This document shows positions 10,369-20,621 of a stretch of 64,000 nt of DNA, one piece after another. The stretch lies in assembly GCA_022478985.1 (NCBI GenBank), contig JAKSZP010015880.1, forward strand, positions 122,703 through 186,702, given 5' to 3'. Both the position numbers and the translations under genes were made by a program. How positions within the stretch are numbered: position 1 is the first letter of the stretch; each line of letters begins with the position of its first letter. The DNA comes from Massospora cicadina. Lineage: Eukaryota > Entomophthoromycota > Entomophthoromycetes > Entomophthorales > Entomophthoraceae. Below the pieces are notes generated by a model. It searched no databases, was not told the DNA's origin, and worked only from the letters and a program-made list of their open reading frames with translations.

Positions 10369-12232
10369 TGTCGTAAAATCGCTTTTCTGAGCAGTGGGCT
10401 ACACTAGTTTGCCAGGCCAACCAGTATGAATACTGGTTGACCCTTGATGTTTCACCTTCATAGGCATACCAACCCCCTATAAGTCCACGTCCAACCCACC
10501 AACACAGCAGACCAATGACTTTGCCTTAGACCCAGGGTCCATGGTGTGCCCTGGCAAGTTCTGCCCCCATCCTGGGCGGCCAAGGCACTCCCACACTACA
10601 CCCTGCAAAGCTGACAGCCATTCACCACATTGTCGATATTAGCCAGTTGGCCAGTTTTCCACCAGTTTTCATAGGGCTAAGGTATGGGAGCTGGCAGCAT
10701 CAGCCACTCCAGATACGTCGCCTTGCACCAACTTAAGGGATCTCCATTCCCATTTTCCCCTAATCTAGATGATTAATCTACCAGCAATTAAAAGTAAATG
10801 GGCGAAAGAGAATTCTTTATTTGGAGGGAAGAATAACTATAAATACTATAGGCTACTGCGCCTATGAAACCCCTCACCCATTTAAACTGGAACTTTAATA
10901 AATTAACAGTTAGTCATGGTAGCAATTCCCCGACAATCTGTTAATCTATTCACCAAATATTAGATTAAGTTTACTATCCTCAGCACAAGTTGCCAGTTGA
11001 TTGTATATAATTTATTATCATAAATAAAACTTTAGCATCCTCAGCATGAGTTTCTGGTGCTCCAAATTAGTCATAGAAAGCAAAGTCAGATGATTCAATT
11101 TATTTGATGTATGCCAACCAGGGGATAGACAGTACTGATCACATCACTCAAAACGGCAAAACAAACTACTAACCAGGTGGGAAGCAGAAACTGCTTAACC
11201 CACCATGGCAGAGGGTGAGGAGGGGTCAGGGGTTGGTTTTCAGAAAGACCCTCCTCAATCAAGGGGTGTTGGTTACAGTACCGGATCAGAGCAGAGAGCC
11301 AGGGCGTTGGGGCATCTGCATAGTGGGGGCTGAGGTCAGCGTAGTAGGAGTTTTCCACTTCTGCATCAAGATAATGATGGGAAAGTGTTTCAACAAAAGC
11401 TGCGAGGAGAACTTCAGCTTCTTTGCGGGCTTCAGGAAGTTGGGTGAAAAGGGAGATACTGTGGCGGGTGATTTTGGCTGAGGGGTCAAATGAAGCAAGC
11501 GTTGCGACATTCATAACAGCGATTTCAGCATCATCAAATAGTTTTGAGATGTCACTGCAGGGAGATTCAGGGAAGTCAGGGGGAAGAAGATGGTGGGCAA
11601 GCCATGCTAGAGCTGAGCCACTGACTGGGCCACCGCGGTGCGTAGTTTTGGGCAATGAGGAGGGGCCACCGCAGCTAAGGCGAGCTGGTGGTCACTTTGG
11701 AAGGGGGCTGTATTGGGTAGAGGAGCAAAATGGCGAGGGGTAGGGGTTTCATCGAAGTCAAAAAGGAAAAATTCTGCCCAACCATAATAGCCAAGGCAGA
11801 GAGGTTGACCTGTATGCTTACTAATGAGGATATTACCTGATTCGTCAGTTTTAGCCAATAGATCCCATGGATTTTGGTTCACTGGAATAGTGGCGTTTAA
11901 ATTTGAGTGGGTAGGATTGGGCGAATGGGCAGCTGCTTGGGTGCGAATGTTGGTCCAAGCATTGCTCTGATTGGCTGGCGTAGATTTAGGTGGGAAGCAA
12001 AGTCAGATGATTTATAACAATACTTTGGATTTCTGCCAGAAAATCCCAAAACAACCCACAAATGGCAATTGGTTGAGAATGCAGATTCTGCCAAACCTAA
12101 ATCAATTAATATTAATGTAAATTTAAATTTAAACAATATCAAATTAGTTGATTAGCTGGCAATCATGACATACTGACCAACACCTTAATTCTGATACTAT
12201 TGGGAGAAATCCATCTGGTAAATTTTTTGACA
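10369..12232 (-). repeat. 5' LTR of the miniature element, split by an insertion
   Basis: TGTC at 10,369 and GACA ending at 12,232. Removing the ORF1-only element (11,096-11,994) and one copy of its target duplication leaves ~947 bp, matching the other LTR. The LTR therefore predates that insertion. Confidence 0.72.
11096..11994 (-). mobile_element. 5'-truncated ORF1-only retroelement (copy H1) with 18-bp target duplication
   Basis: The insert is flanked by perfect copies of AAGCAAAGTCAGATGATT (11,078-11,095 and 11,995-12,012). It is ~899 bp and corresponds to the 3' half of the 1,887-bp copy at 32,008-33,894, the 5' part being absent as expected of target-primed insertion. It carries the C-terminal helical domain of the element's protein (minus strand ~11,095-11,880: FDDAEIAVMNVATLASFDPS, EARKEAEVLLAAFVETLSHH). 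It also has the 3' hairpin GGTGGGAAGCAG/CTGCTTAACCCACC (11,176-11,204) and the tail CCCCTGGTTGGCATACATC. Confidence 0.85.
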
Positions 12233-14640
12233 ATAACAATTAATCAAGGAAGATGTTTGACTTCTCCATATTAAATATACTTTTAAAATTAAGCAATACT
12301 TTAAATTGTTGTTCTCTGACTCTTTTGGGATAACAAAGTTTGAGCTTTGTCGTTAAAGTATAATGATGCTGATTTTGACCAACATGACCTTATGTTCCCC
12401 TTGAAGTAGAACTATCTCTTTGCTGGCGTACATAGGCAAATCAGACTCTGCTTCTTCTTCTTCTGCAGTCGCTGCTTTGTTCCCTTTGTCATCAGGGTAT
12501 AGCTGACCATTAAGATGATATGGTCTGTCATGAACTGGCATAACGGCTTCTTAATCTGCTTCTTCTCTACTTCTTAAGTAAAAGTGTCATTTAGTATTGA
12601 TAATACTGAGTGAAATTTGTTGAAATTAATGTTTTCTCTCAAAATTGAATAGTAACCGAGTTCCTATGAAGAGATTGTAATGGTAATTCCTAAGTATCAC
12701 ATACAGAGCAGATAAGAAAATCCGTTCAGATTGTAGAATTAACTCTGAATAAGCTCCAAGCGCTTTTGTTGATTCTAGCCAAGAAGTTCTGAACTTGGCC
12801 TGGTAATTAATGTCTGGGGTAAACTTTAATCTCTTAATGAGCTTGGAAGACATATTATTAACTGGAGCACCAGTTTTAAGTACTGCAAAACTTTTACTTT
12901 ATGTATTTAACTTTTACTTTTGTAATGTTCTTGCCAATAGTCATGCGCGCAGTAATAATGGAACTGACTGTTTAAATGAATCTTTTTAACTCTTCAGGAA
13001 TGAAGGACTCTTTGAAAGCCACAGGTGACTTGTAACCTTTATTTAAACTCTTCTTAAACCTAATATCAATTTGATTCTCACCATCCTTAGTACTGTCAGC
13101 GATCTCTGTGAGCTTTGAAGCTTGATCCAAGTAAGAATGCTTGAAAGGCTCAAATTTGCCTTCATATGTCTGAGGCATGCAAGCACAACCATTTCACTTG
13201 AGATCCAATGACATAGTATCGTAGATCATTCTGTAAACAGGCTCCTCTTCAATAACTAAAATTGTATGGTTTTTTCCCCAATTAACTGATCCTGCGACCT
13301 CCTCTTTAGATTCTTCTTTATTTTCTTCCTTTACCTTAGAGCAAACTCTCCATATGTGTCCTTATTAATGACAGTTGTTGCATTTATATTTTGAAGAATT
13401 AATCATTTCCTTTTTACTGGGCGGTAAACCTTATCCTTAGACATATCATTGTTTCTTTGAGCAACTTAAATGGCCTTTCTACCATGCCGGCGCTGCTAAT
13501 GATTCTGATGAATAGAGTTTTGACTCCTTCTTATATGGGGCTTAACTTCAACCATGGCCTCTTTAATGGATTTCAGAGATTCAGCGAGGTTTTCACTCTG
13601 AGTTACATGCTTCAGAAGTTGAAGGTGTTATCCTAGCAAACTAAGTAAGATGGTTTTGTGTGTGTTATAAACTTAAGGTTCCAGTAGTGCAAAGCTGTTG
13701 TGCCTTAAGATAAAGCCAGATTGCATAGTTTACAATTGATTTAGACTTCTCAATTCTCATGGTGAGGAATTCTTGCTTCATACATGAACGTCCTATGTGA
13801 TTCAAACTCAGCAATAAAATCCCTTCAACTTCAGCCCAAGTGTGATAGGATGAAGTGAAACTTAATCACTCATGTGCTTCTTAACTCATACACCCCTGTA
13901 GATAAGTTAGCTTTCTTCTTGTCACTTGCTCCGTCCATGCTGTTTTCACCCAACTGAAGTAATCCAGCTATAGTTCCCTCACCAGCAATGAACCTAATCT
14001 TGAAGTATTGGCAAAAATTAGCATCTTTTTCAGGTTTAATTTTAAAAGTTGGTTGTACCACTCTGGCTGGTCTATTCGTTCTAGTGGTGAGTCCTCCAAA
14101 TGTATGTAAAGGTCTGAGAGGGGGTAGACATCACACTTGCGTGGTGTCCACATCCTGCTTCAAGAAATAAAACTGGTCATCATGGCTTTCCAGCTTGTTA
14201 AAATTGAGGTTAGGCTCTGTACAGCTTTGTTGCTTTCACTATACAATAACCCACCTTTTTCTCACTTGAGACTTATCAAAATCCCCAGTTATTTCTTATG
14301 TTGGCAGTAATAAGACTCTTCTTAGCTCAATAGTCAAGGTAGTGATGCGCATACCCAACTTGTTGATCATTTGGTACATACTCTCCAGGGTTAAAGCTTC
14401 TGGAAGTTTGTCTCCATGGTACAAATCCATATGAATATCATAAAAGTCTATGAAATCGCACAGTAGTGCCCTTATAGTGAGCATTAGTTATTTCCAAAGT
14501 GGCCCACACTCTCAGTGGGTGCTGATGATAAAGATGAGCTCCTGAGAAATAATTTTTTGTCTGTACACAGGTGCGCTGCTATTGGGATTGAAGGTTCTTG
14601 TTCTACTGTAACTGGGACTATTTCTCATAATACCACGCAT
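12233..14640 (-). pseudogene. Copia-like Gag and possible protease remnant
   Basis: Minus-strand pieces run from high to low coordinates. DKLPEALTLESMYQMINKLG (14,296-14,484) resembles copia-type Gag, which commonly reads 'LP..LTL..MY..I'. FKIKPEKDANFCQYFKIRF (13,870-14,061) follows. A CX2CX4HX4C zinc knuckle, KYKCNNCH**GHIWRVC, at ~13,340-13,400 has two stop codons inside it. A segment at 12,972-13,190 (NGCACMPQTYEGKFEPFKHS, KLTEIAD) could be the aspartic protease start. Nothing recognisable as integrase or reverse transcriptase remains. The zinc knuckle is convincing. The copia assignment rests on the order and on the adjoining LTR. Confidence 0.5.
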
Positions 14641-15120
14641 GCCCAACAATGGTAAAGCCTTAATAATTAAAGTGGCTGCTCCTAATCAGACCAGAACTCT
14701 CTCGCCCTCTACAAGCAGCAGAAAGGCTAAGTCTAATCATCTAACAATACAACAATATTTGGTGTTACTAGTACCAGATAAAAAAGATAATAATAAAGAT
14801 AGATTTTGAAAAATTTACTTAAAAAATGAACGTAAAAATTATATATTATTTATAAAATTAGGGGTGTAAAAATATGACTTGATTTAGATCAAATCAAGTG
14901 TTTTTCACAATGTAGTTATGCATTTGCTGCTTGGTTTTAGGTCCAAGGCAGTTCAATACTTTAATCTCTATGATCTTTTATTCTTTTTTTGTTTTATGGA
15001 GCTCTAGCCTAAATATAAATGTGCGGGTGCTGTTCTTTTGCCCCTAGTATTCTTGTGAACCTTGTGGCTCTTGCAGCTGCATGGGTACATTGGTTATATT
15101 AAATGATGGTATATAAAATT
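14640..15120 (-). repeat. LTR plus leader of the copia-like element (copy 1)
   Basis: This stretch is a diverged direct repeat of 36,985-37,470. Shared landmarks are CAGAAAGGCTAA, TTTGGTGTTACTAGTACCAG followed by ATAAAAAAGATAATAATAAAG, CATTTGCTGCTTGGTTT and TGCATGGGTACATTGG. On the minus strand TGGTACTAGTAACACCAAAT sits between the repeat and the Gag remnant, where a primer site would be. It is strongly conserved between the two copies. Confidence 0.55.
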
Positions 15121-15957
15121 AATGTACCTCCTATTTTAGTAATATTGGATTGCTCAGCTATAGACAAACAGGAGAAATTTTCTTTGGTTGGGCTTTAAGT
15201 ATCTCACATCATCAGCAGGTGAATCAAGGGTCTGGAAGGGGGTTCTTTTGAGGCGTTATCTGTGACTTCAAGCTTATATTCATCTAGACTGGTATTAATA
15301 CTTGCAAGTTCTCTGAAGTAGTACTGACAGGCTGGTAAATTATTTTGGCGGCAGGGGGTATATATAGGAGCATTGGTTGTCAAAAAAATTAGGCCTTTCA
15401 GAAACTATATTAAAAAGGCAACAGATTTTAGAACATTCTGATTGCTGGTCATGTTAGTTTGGAATTAGATCTTGTTCTAGCCGTCTAGGTCATTAGTAAC
15501 AATATTATAATTAATAAATTCAGGGTTTTTAGTAGTGTTTCTTATATAGGTCTTGGAATTAACCCTTAAAGTTGAAGATTTCAAAAATTGAATAGAAGTG
15601 CAATATCCCTGAGGGGAAAGGATGTGATCCAACGCTCATCAACTACATGTGTAAGTTCATCCTTATGGGCAGAAAAATCACAGATTTTGATTTCTTTTTT
15701 GATCTAAGAGAATGTATTTCATGGTCCATGTGGAGAGACTGCACCTCAAGACTTACTTGTGTGCCCTGATTATCAGTCAAGATACTTTTGGTAATCAACA
15801 AAGTAGTAAATATCACAATATCCAGATTTAATTTCAAAACTATGTAATATGAGAAATAAAAAGCATAGTTTAGAAAATGAATTTTTTGTTGAAAAGTAAC
15901 GAATTTAAACTAAATAAAACCTCTATCTTGCAATAAACCTTAACATAAACTCATATA
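15121..15957. other. AT-rich stretch, nothing recognised
   Basis: I find no domain, repeat partner or RNA gene here. Open stretches are short and lack codon structure. Confidence 0.5.
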
Positions 15958-16009
15958 TCATGAGACCATTTTTTTAGTACTAGATGGTCCCAACTCATGA
16001 GACCATTTT
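15958..16009 (-). repeat. Micro-retroinsert with target duplication
   Basis: TCATGAGACCATTTT occurs at 15,958-15,972 and 15,995-16,009. The 22 bp between them plus the shared T run read GTTGGGACCATCTAGTACTAAAA on the minus strand in two parts: GTTGGGACCATCTAGTAC then TAAAA. The 16,010-16,160 flank is AT-rich and featureless. Confidence 0.72.
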
Positions 16010-16164
16010 ATAAACTTCATTAATTTTTTAAAACTGCTATAAAATTCCTACAATTAAAGATTTATACTCCAAAGTTTTTTAGGGTTAGTACATTGTGGTA
16101 CTTTATAAAAATTACTATAATGAATTTGTGACATTTTAATTTTCTAAATTTTTAACTCTAACTT

Positions 16165-18000
16165 CTATTTGAGGTATGCAGAACAGGGGATTGACATTAT
16201 AAAAGCTCTCTGAGCAAAAACTAATAAAAACCTAACAGAACTGAATAGATCAACTGCCCATAACAAGCAGTTGGAACACACAAAATGAGAACACAACCAA
16301 CCAGGTGGTATAGCACAGAACTTCTTAAACCACCATGGCATAATGAGAAGGGAGATTGTGGGGCTCATTCTTGGAAGTGGGATCCTCATCAAAGAGTAGA
16401 GCGCAGGGAAAGTCTGAGAGCAAGGAGTAGGGGCATTGGTGGTATTTGGGCCAAGGTTGCTGATGAGCAGATGATCAGGAAAAATACCAGCTGCAGAAAT
16501 TGAACTGAGGTACAGGTAAAAGAATTTCTATACATGAATGCAGGTGTCAGGAAGTTGTTCAAATAAAGAGATATTGGTGCGGGTAACTTTTGCCTTGAGA
16601 TTCTTTGCAACTGTAACAACTTGTTGGTTGAGATTAGTGGCTTTTTTATTTAAATTTTGGACGTCAGTTTTGCCTCACAGGGTCAGGGTCAGGGCATAAT
16701 GGGAGGAGAGAGACTTTTGAAAGCATCGCCACAGAATTGGCAACAGTTTTTCAGAGGGGTGATTTTATTTTTTAGCAGCTGCTTCAACAGTGAGCTGGTG
16801 GAAACTTTAAAAAGGATTGGTGTTCAGCCATGGGGCATAAAAACGAAGAGTGAACTGACTGGGGGTTTATTAATGGATAAACCGTTCAATGTGGACCTCA
16901 AATTCTTCAATTAAATTACCCAATTCTTCAACTTAAGCCAATAAGCCCCAAGAGTTTTAGATGAATTAGATAGGGGCATCAGCATAAGGGTTGGATGTGG
17001 CTGGCAATTGGGAGGAAGCATGGAGCAAACCTGTGTCCGAGCCAATTCATGATTAGTGAGCGTTGGTGGCATTGGGCTGATGAGGGGCCTGATTAGTTGC
17101 TGTGGGCATGGCAGCAGCAGTAGGCTTTGGGGGAGTGGTAGGATTGTGCCCCAAACCAAAAAAGCTACAGGGTGAGTGGAAAAATTTTAGGCCAGCAGAT
17201 GAAAGTGCAGAGCTAGAAAAAGAATCAAAAAAAGGCATTTTTGTTTCAAGTGATCCAACAAAAAGCAGGATGCACAGATAGTGCCTCGCCCTTGATTAGG
17301 GCCCAGAATGGATGGTCAGGGCAGAAGGAATGATGTTGTAAGAAGGAATTTTCAGTTAAATTTTATGAAAATAAGGCTGATTGTGGTGAATGCCTGAGGT
17401 TCAGAGAAGCGTGTGGCACCATCTGTAATCACAAATTGTAAGATGTGGTTGGAGCCATAGGCTGCCAAACCTTTCATCAGCACCAGATGGAGCACTGCGG
17501 GGGAAAGGTGGTAGCAAACCAGCAAACTAGCCCACCAAAGTAGTGTCTGCTGACAGCCTGGTCTTAGTGGTAGGGAGAGAAGTACCTGGAAGCCCAAGGG
17601 CATAGTGGCCGCAGTTGTGGCTTTAGCTTCACAAGTGAAGTAAAGATCAAAATACCCCTTATGGGGGTAAAAAACAAATAAAACTGGTATGTTCATAATC
17701 ACCTGTGCCATTTCAATAATGGCTTTGTGATAATATGGGAAAAAGTTCCATATTTGACCCAAATGCCATATTGCATGCTTCTCCATAAGAGCACCAGAGG
17801 TCAACAAGGCATCGCCTGGGTATGAACAAGGTGGGTGTTGAGATCATTAGGTAGAATAAAATGACCCAGGGATTTAGCTGGACTGATGAACCAGTCTGAG
17901 TGTGTTTCCTACTGGATGAAAAATGCTGTGTGGAGTTTTACCAATGCCCCACATTGGAGCAGCCAGCGGGGAATACAAGGACATCATGGCAAAAACAGCA
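16165..18000 (-). mobile_element. ORF1-only retroelement, copy H2, near full length
   Basis: Minus-strand start MSLYSPLAAPMWGIGKTPHS (~17,990) matches the starts of copies H3 and H4. The ORF1-like domain follows (17,352-17,807: YHKAIIEMAQVI, HKGYFDLYF, MKGLAAYGSNHILQF). The 3' UTR hairpin at 16,304-16,334 pairs GGTGGT with ACCACC where the other copies have GGTGGG with CCCACC. The tail near 16,165 is a diverged form of the shared one (CAGGGGATTGAC on the plus strand). Frameshifts and stops are numerous. I could not define a clean target duplication, so the ends are approximate. Confidence 0.72.
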
Positions 18001-18329
18001 GTGGGTAGTCAAATTTTTATTTTTACTTAACTACTAAATTTGCTCATAATGTTATGACAAGCTGAAAAAACTTGTAACATTATAAAATTTTTGTTGCAGT
18101 TTAATTGCTTTCATAATGATGAATTTGGACAACCTTTCCCAATTTTTAAATATTTATAATTTTTAACATATAAGCTTTACCAAAATTACAAAAAAATTGT
18201 TATTTCAAGAAATTGTTCTTCCCCTCTTCTAGATCAGTTTTATATGCGTTTTTCTTCAACTTTTTAATTATGTAGATAATAACCCAAGAACTCTTTCTAA
18301 CAGTTTTAAATGCTATATCCTGCTTGTGT
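18001..18329. other. AT-rich stretch, nothing recognised
   Basis: A short spacer between the ORF1-only element and the LTR element. No repeat partner or coding signal was seen. Confidence 0.45.
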
Positions 18330-18805
18330 TTCTCAAGGTAATAGTTCTTTTGAATGTAGCTGAAGTTCAAAATGGGCTTAAAACTTTAAAATAGTGGAGG
18401 GGTCAATAAAACAATAAGATGGGGAGAAATAAACTACTTTATCTAGTTGTTAATCGTACTTATCTATAAGATGTGTGGGGACGTGTGTTTCCAAGGGAAC
18501 CTTTATGGTCCTGTATGATCAGGATCTTTCACAGTCTTCTGGACTGACCACCTGGCCAGAGCCCTCATTGTTTTGCATTGTCCTCATGACCACAATGGTG
18601 GGTTTGTTCTTCTCAAGGTTTAAGAAGTGGGTATGAAATTCTTTAAGGCACCTCCATCAGTTCTGGTGCACATGATGCTTCCCAATCAAAACTCTCATTG
18701 GTGCCTTAGTGACATGTTTCATTCTCACTGTCTCAAGAGTTGACTTATTAAAGATTGATTTGGGAGTAGGAATTCTAACTTTCTCATCATCTCAAATTCC
18801 AGAAA
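18330..18805 (-). repeat. 3' LTR of G1
   Basis: Matches ~24,765-25,240 throughout, for example TGATCAGGATCTTTCACAG against TAATCAGGATCTTTCACAG, and CTGTCTCAAGAG with GACTTATT in both. Boundaries are good to perhaps 20 bp. Confidence 0.7.
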
Positions 18806-18899
18806 CGCCTCCTCAAGATTCTGTCATAGGGGGTATAGGGCTGAAGGAATTGACCATGTATTCAGTTTACAACTGTCCCCAGACTGATGTCAGCTATGG

Positions 18900-19800
18900 A
18901 CTACTCTGAGTTCACCTTATGAATAACCTTATAAGGTCCAAATTAAATTACGTCAAGTTTGTTTTGTCAACCTCTGGGTCAATGGTGATAAAAGAGAATG
19001 AGGTCACCTAATTAAAACTTGGTAAGGAGGGTCAGACAACATTAAATCGGGATGTCTCCTTTCTGTGGTGGTGACAATGCCTTGGGTGGCTGGGCTTGGA
19101 GTCAGACAATTTCATTGGCTAAGGCCATAATAGTTAAATCAGAGTTCTCAGTTATGAATGTATCAAGCAGGGATGAACGCTACTTGGTAATTGAGAAGCA
19201 CGCCCATATGGAGCTTCAAAGTGGGACATCTTGATAATTTGATGATAGTCTTTTGGGATAGCAAGCAAGGCGCTGGGTAAATAATGGTTCCTTTGAGTAG
19301 GGTTGGAGGCGGCCATTTTTGCATAATAGAGATGAGGGTTCCATTATCACGTTCTAAACCCCCATTGATCAAAGTGTTGTAAGAGGAGGTGAAGCTTTGG
19401 TTAGTTCCTAAAAAGCAAAGTTAGTTCTTGGACTACCTGCAAGGTGAAATTTAGCCCATTGTCCAAAATAAAGTTTTTGGGCATCCATACTGGATGAAAA
19501 CCGATCAAATAAGGAATAGGGTTGTGGTTTTTGCAGTGGCAGTGAAAACTGAAATCAATTGCTACATTTAGTCAAATGAGCCACAGCTAATAGGATATAC
19601 TTATGGTCATGCAAATCACTAGGTAGAGGGACCACCACATCAATTCTAACGACACTGAAGGGATCTGATGGGGCCATGATTGAGTGCTGATATTGGAAAC
19701 TGGCCCAATTTTGGGATTTGCAAGTCGTACAAGCCTCTAGAACTCCTTGGATGGTCTCAACCATTTGATCCTAGTAGCATTAATTCTTAAGCCATTTGTG
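18900..19800 (-). pseudogene. Integrase remnant of G1
   Basis: At 19,555-19,764 the end of the zinc-binding domain (CTTC) is followed by the core start PFSVVRIDVVVPLPSDLHDH, with the first catalytic Asp in RIDVV, and KYILLAVAHLTK, where Ty3 integrases usually have a VD before the LTK. At 19,163-19,372 NGGLERDNGTLISI keeps the catalytic Glu block. Integrase would insert the cDNA. Frame changes and stops separate the blocks. Confidence 0.72.
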
Positions 19801-20280
19801 GGTCCTTTTCACTGCCCCATGTCCCATAGTCACATGCCTTCTAGGATAACATCAGTTTGAGAAGAAAAGAGAATATAAGGGAGACATTTCTTATTAACTT
19901 TCTTATATAGAATTCCTTATTTAATCTGGGAACATTGGAATATTTTTCAGAGCTTTGCTTGGATCTCAGGAGTCTCAAACTCCCACCATTCTGGACGGCC
20001 AATTAAATTTACAGTTGGTCCTCTTTGGGGGTCAAAGCAGTCATTACTGGTATTCTAGAGAGACCATGGCGTTCTGGTGAATTTCTCCAGCATGATGGAC
20101 TATAAATATTCATATTTCTGTAGCTTTAGGGCCCATCTGAATAACCGGCCATCTGGTTCCTTCATTTGCTTCAGACATCGGAGCAAGGCATAGCCAGTGA
20201 TATGGTGAAGTGGGTGCCATAGAGGTATGGCTATTATTGCTTGATCGCCAACAAAACAGCTACGCAATCTCACTCAGTTA

Positions 20281-20606
20281 CAGGGGGAGTGGCATAGTTG
20301 ATATGGGCGTCCCACTATCACCCCTCACAATGCAGGTTTGAATCCTTTCATGGCATAGATTGTATTTCTGTGCCAAGAGGATATCAATACTTGTGGATTC
20401 GCGCACCATTCCTCAGTCCAACCAAGCGAATTAGTGAAGTTGAATCATGTAATCTCAGCCTATCAGAACACGCGCAGGAAGGTTTTACCCCCATTACTTG
20501 GGTTTTGTCCTCCACTCCTATATTTTCGCTCCCTACTCCCTATCCCTTCTTTTGATGTAGTATATTTTTCCCAAGGTCAGCCCACCTCAAATATAATAAT
20601 AAAAAT
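20281..20606 (+). mobile_element. tRNA-derived SINE (first type), copy S1, with 15-bp target duplication
   Basis: 326 bp flanked by perfect AATCTCACTCAGTTA (20,266-20,280 and 20,607-20,621). A tRNA-like head has box A TGGCATAGTTGATATGG (~20,290) and box B GGTTTGAATCC (20,335-20,345), an internal RNA polymerase III promoter. The body continues to a tail CCAAGGTCAGCCCACCTCAA followed by an ATAATAATAAAA end. It matches S2 (30,259-30,587, opposite strand) along its whole length. It interrupts the RNase H region of G1, so it is younger than that element. Confidence 0.88.
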
Positions 20607-20621
20607 AATCTCACTCAGTTA

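Larger units (their letters stand above)
9243..12232 (-). mobile_element. Miniature LTR retrotransposon (TRIM-like) with nested insertion
   Basis: Two direct repeats of ~945 bp, 9,243-10,186 and 10,369-12,232 (the latter less a 917-bp insertion), both begin TGTC and end GACA. They enclose only 182 bp (10,187-10,368). In minus orientation the interior begins TTTGGTCCTCACC, a possible primer site, and ends with the purine tract AGTGGAGGAAAAA directly before the 3' LTR. This is the minimal layout of a non-autonomous LTR retrotransposon. The interior has no retroviral-type protein. The LTRs have diverged by many substitutions, so the element is old. Confidence 0.72.

Noticed and set aside
11215..11743. 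Plus-strand open frames over H1 and the similar ones at 32,147-32,657
   Set aside because: They are antisense shadows of the conserved C-terminal domain of the ORF1-only element. Conservation follows the minus-strand reading.
16010..18000. Target duplication for copy H2
   Set aside because: Weak similarity of T/A-rich flanks (CTCTAACTTCTA against CTTAACTACTAA) is no better than expected in AT-rich DNA.
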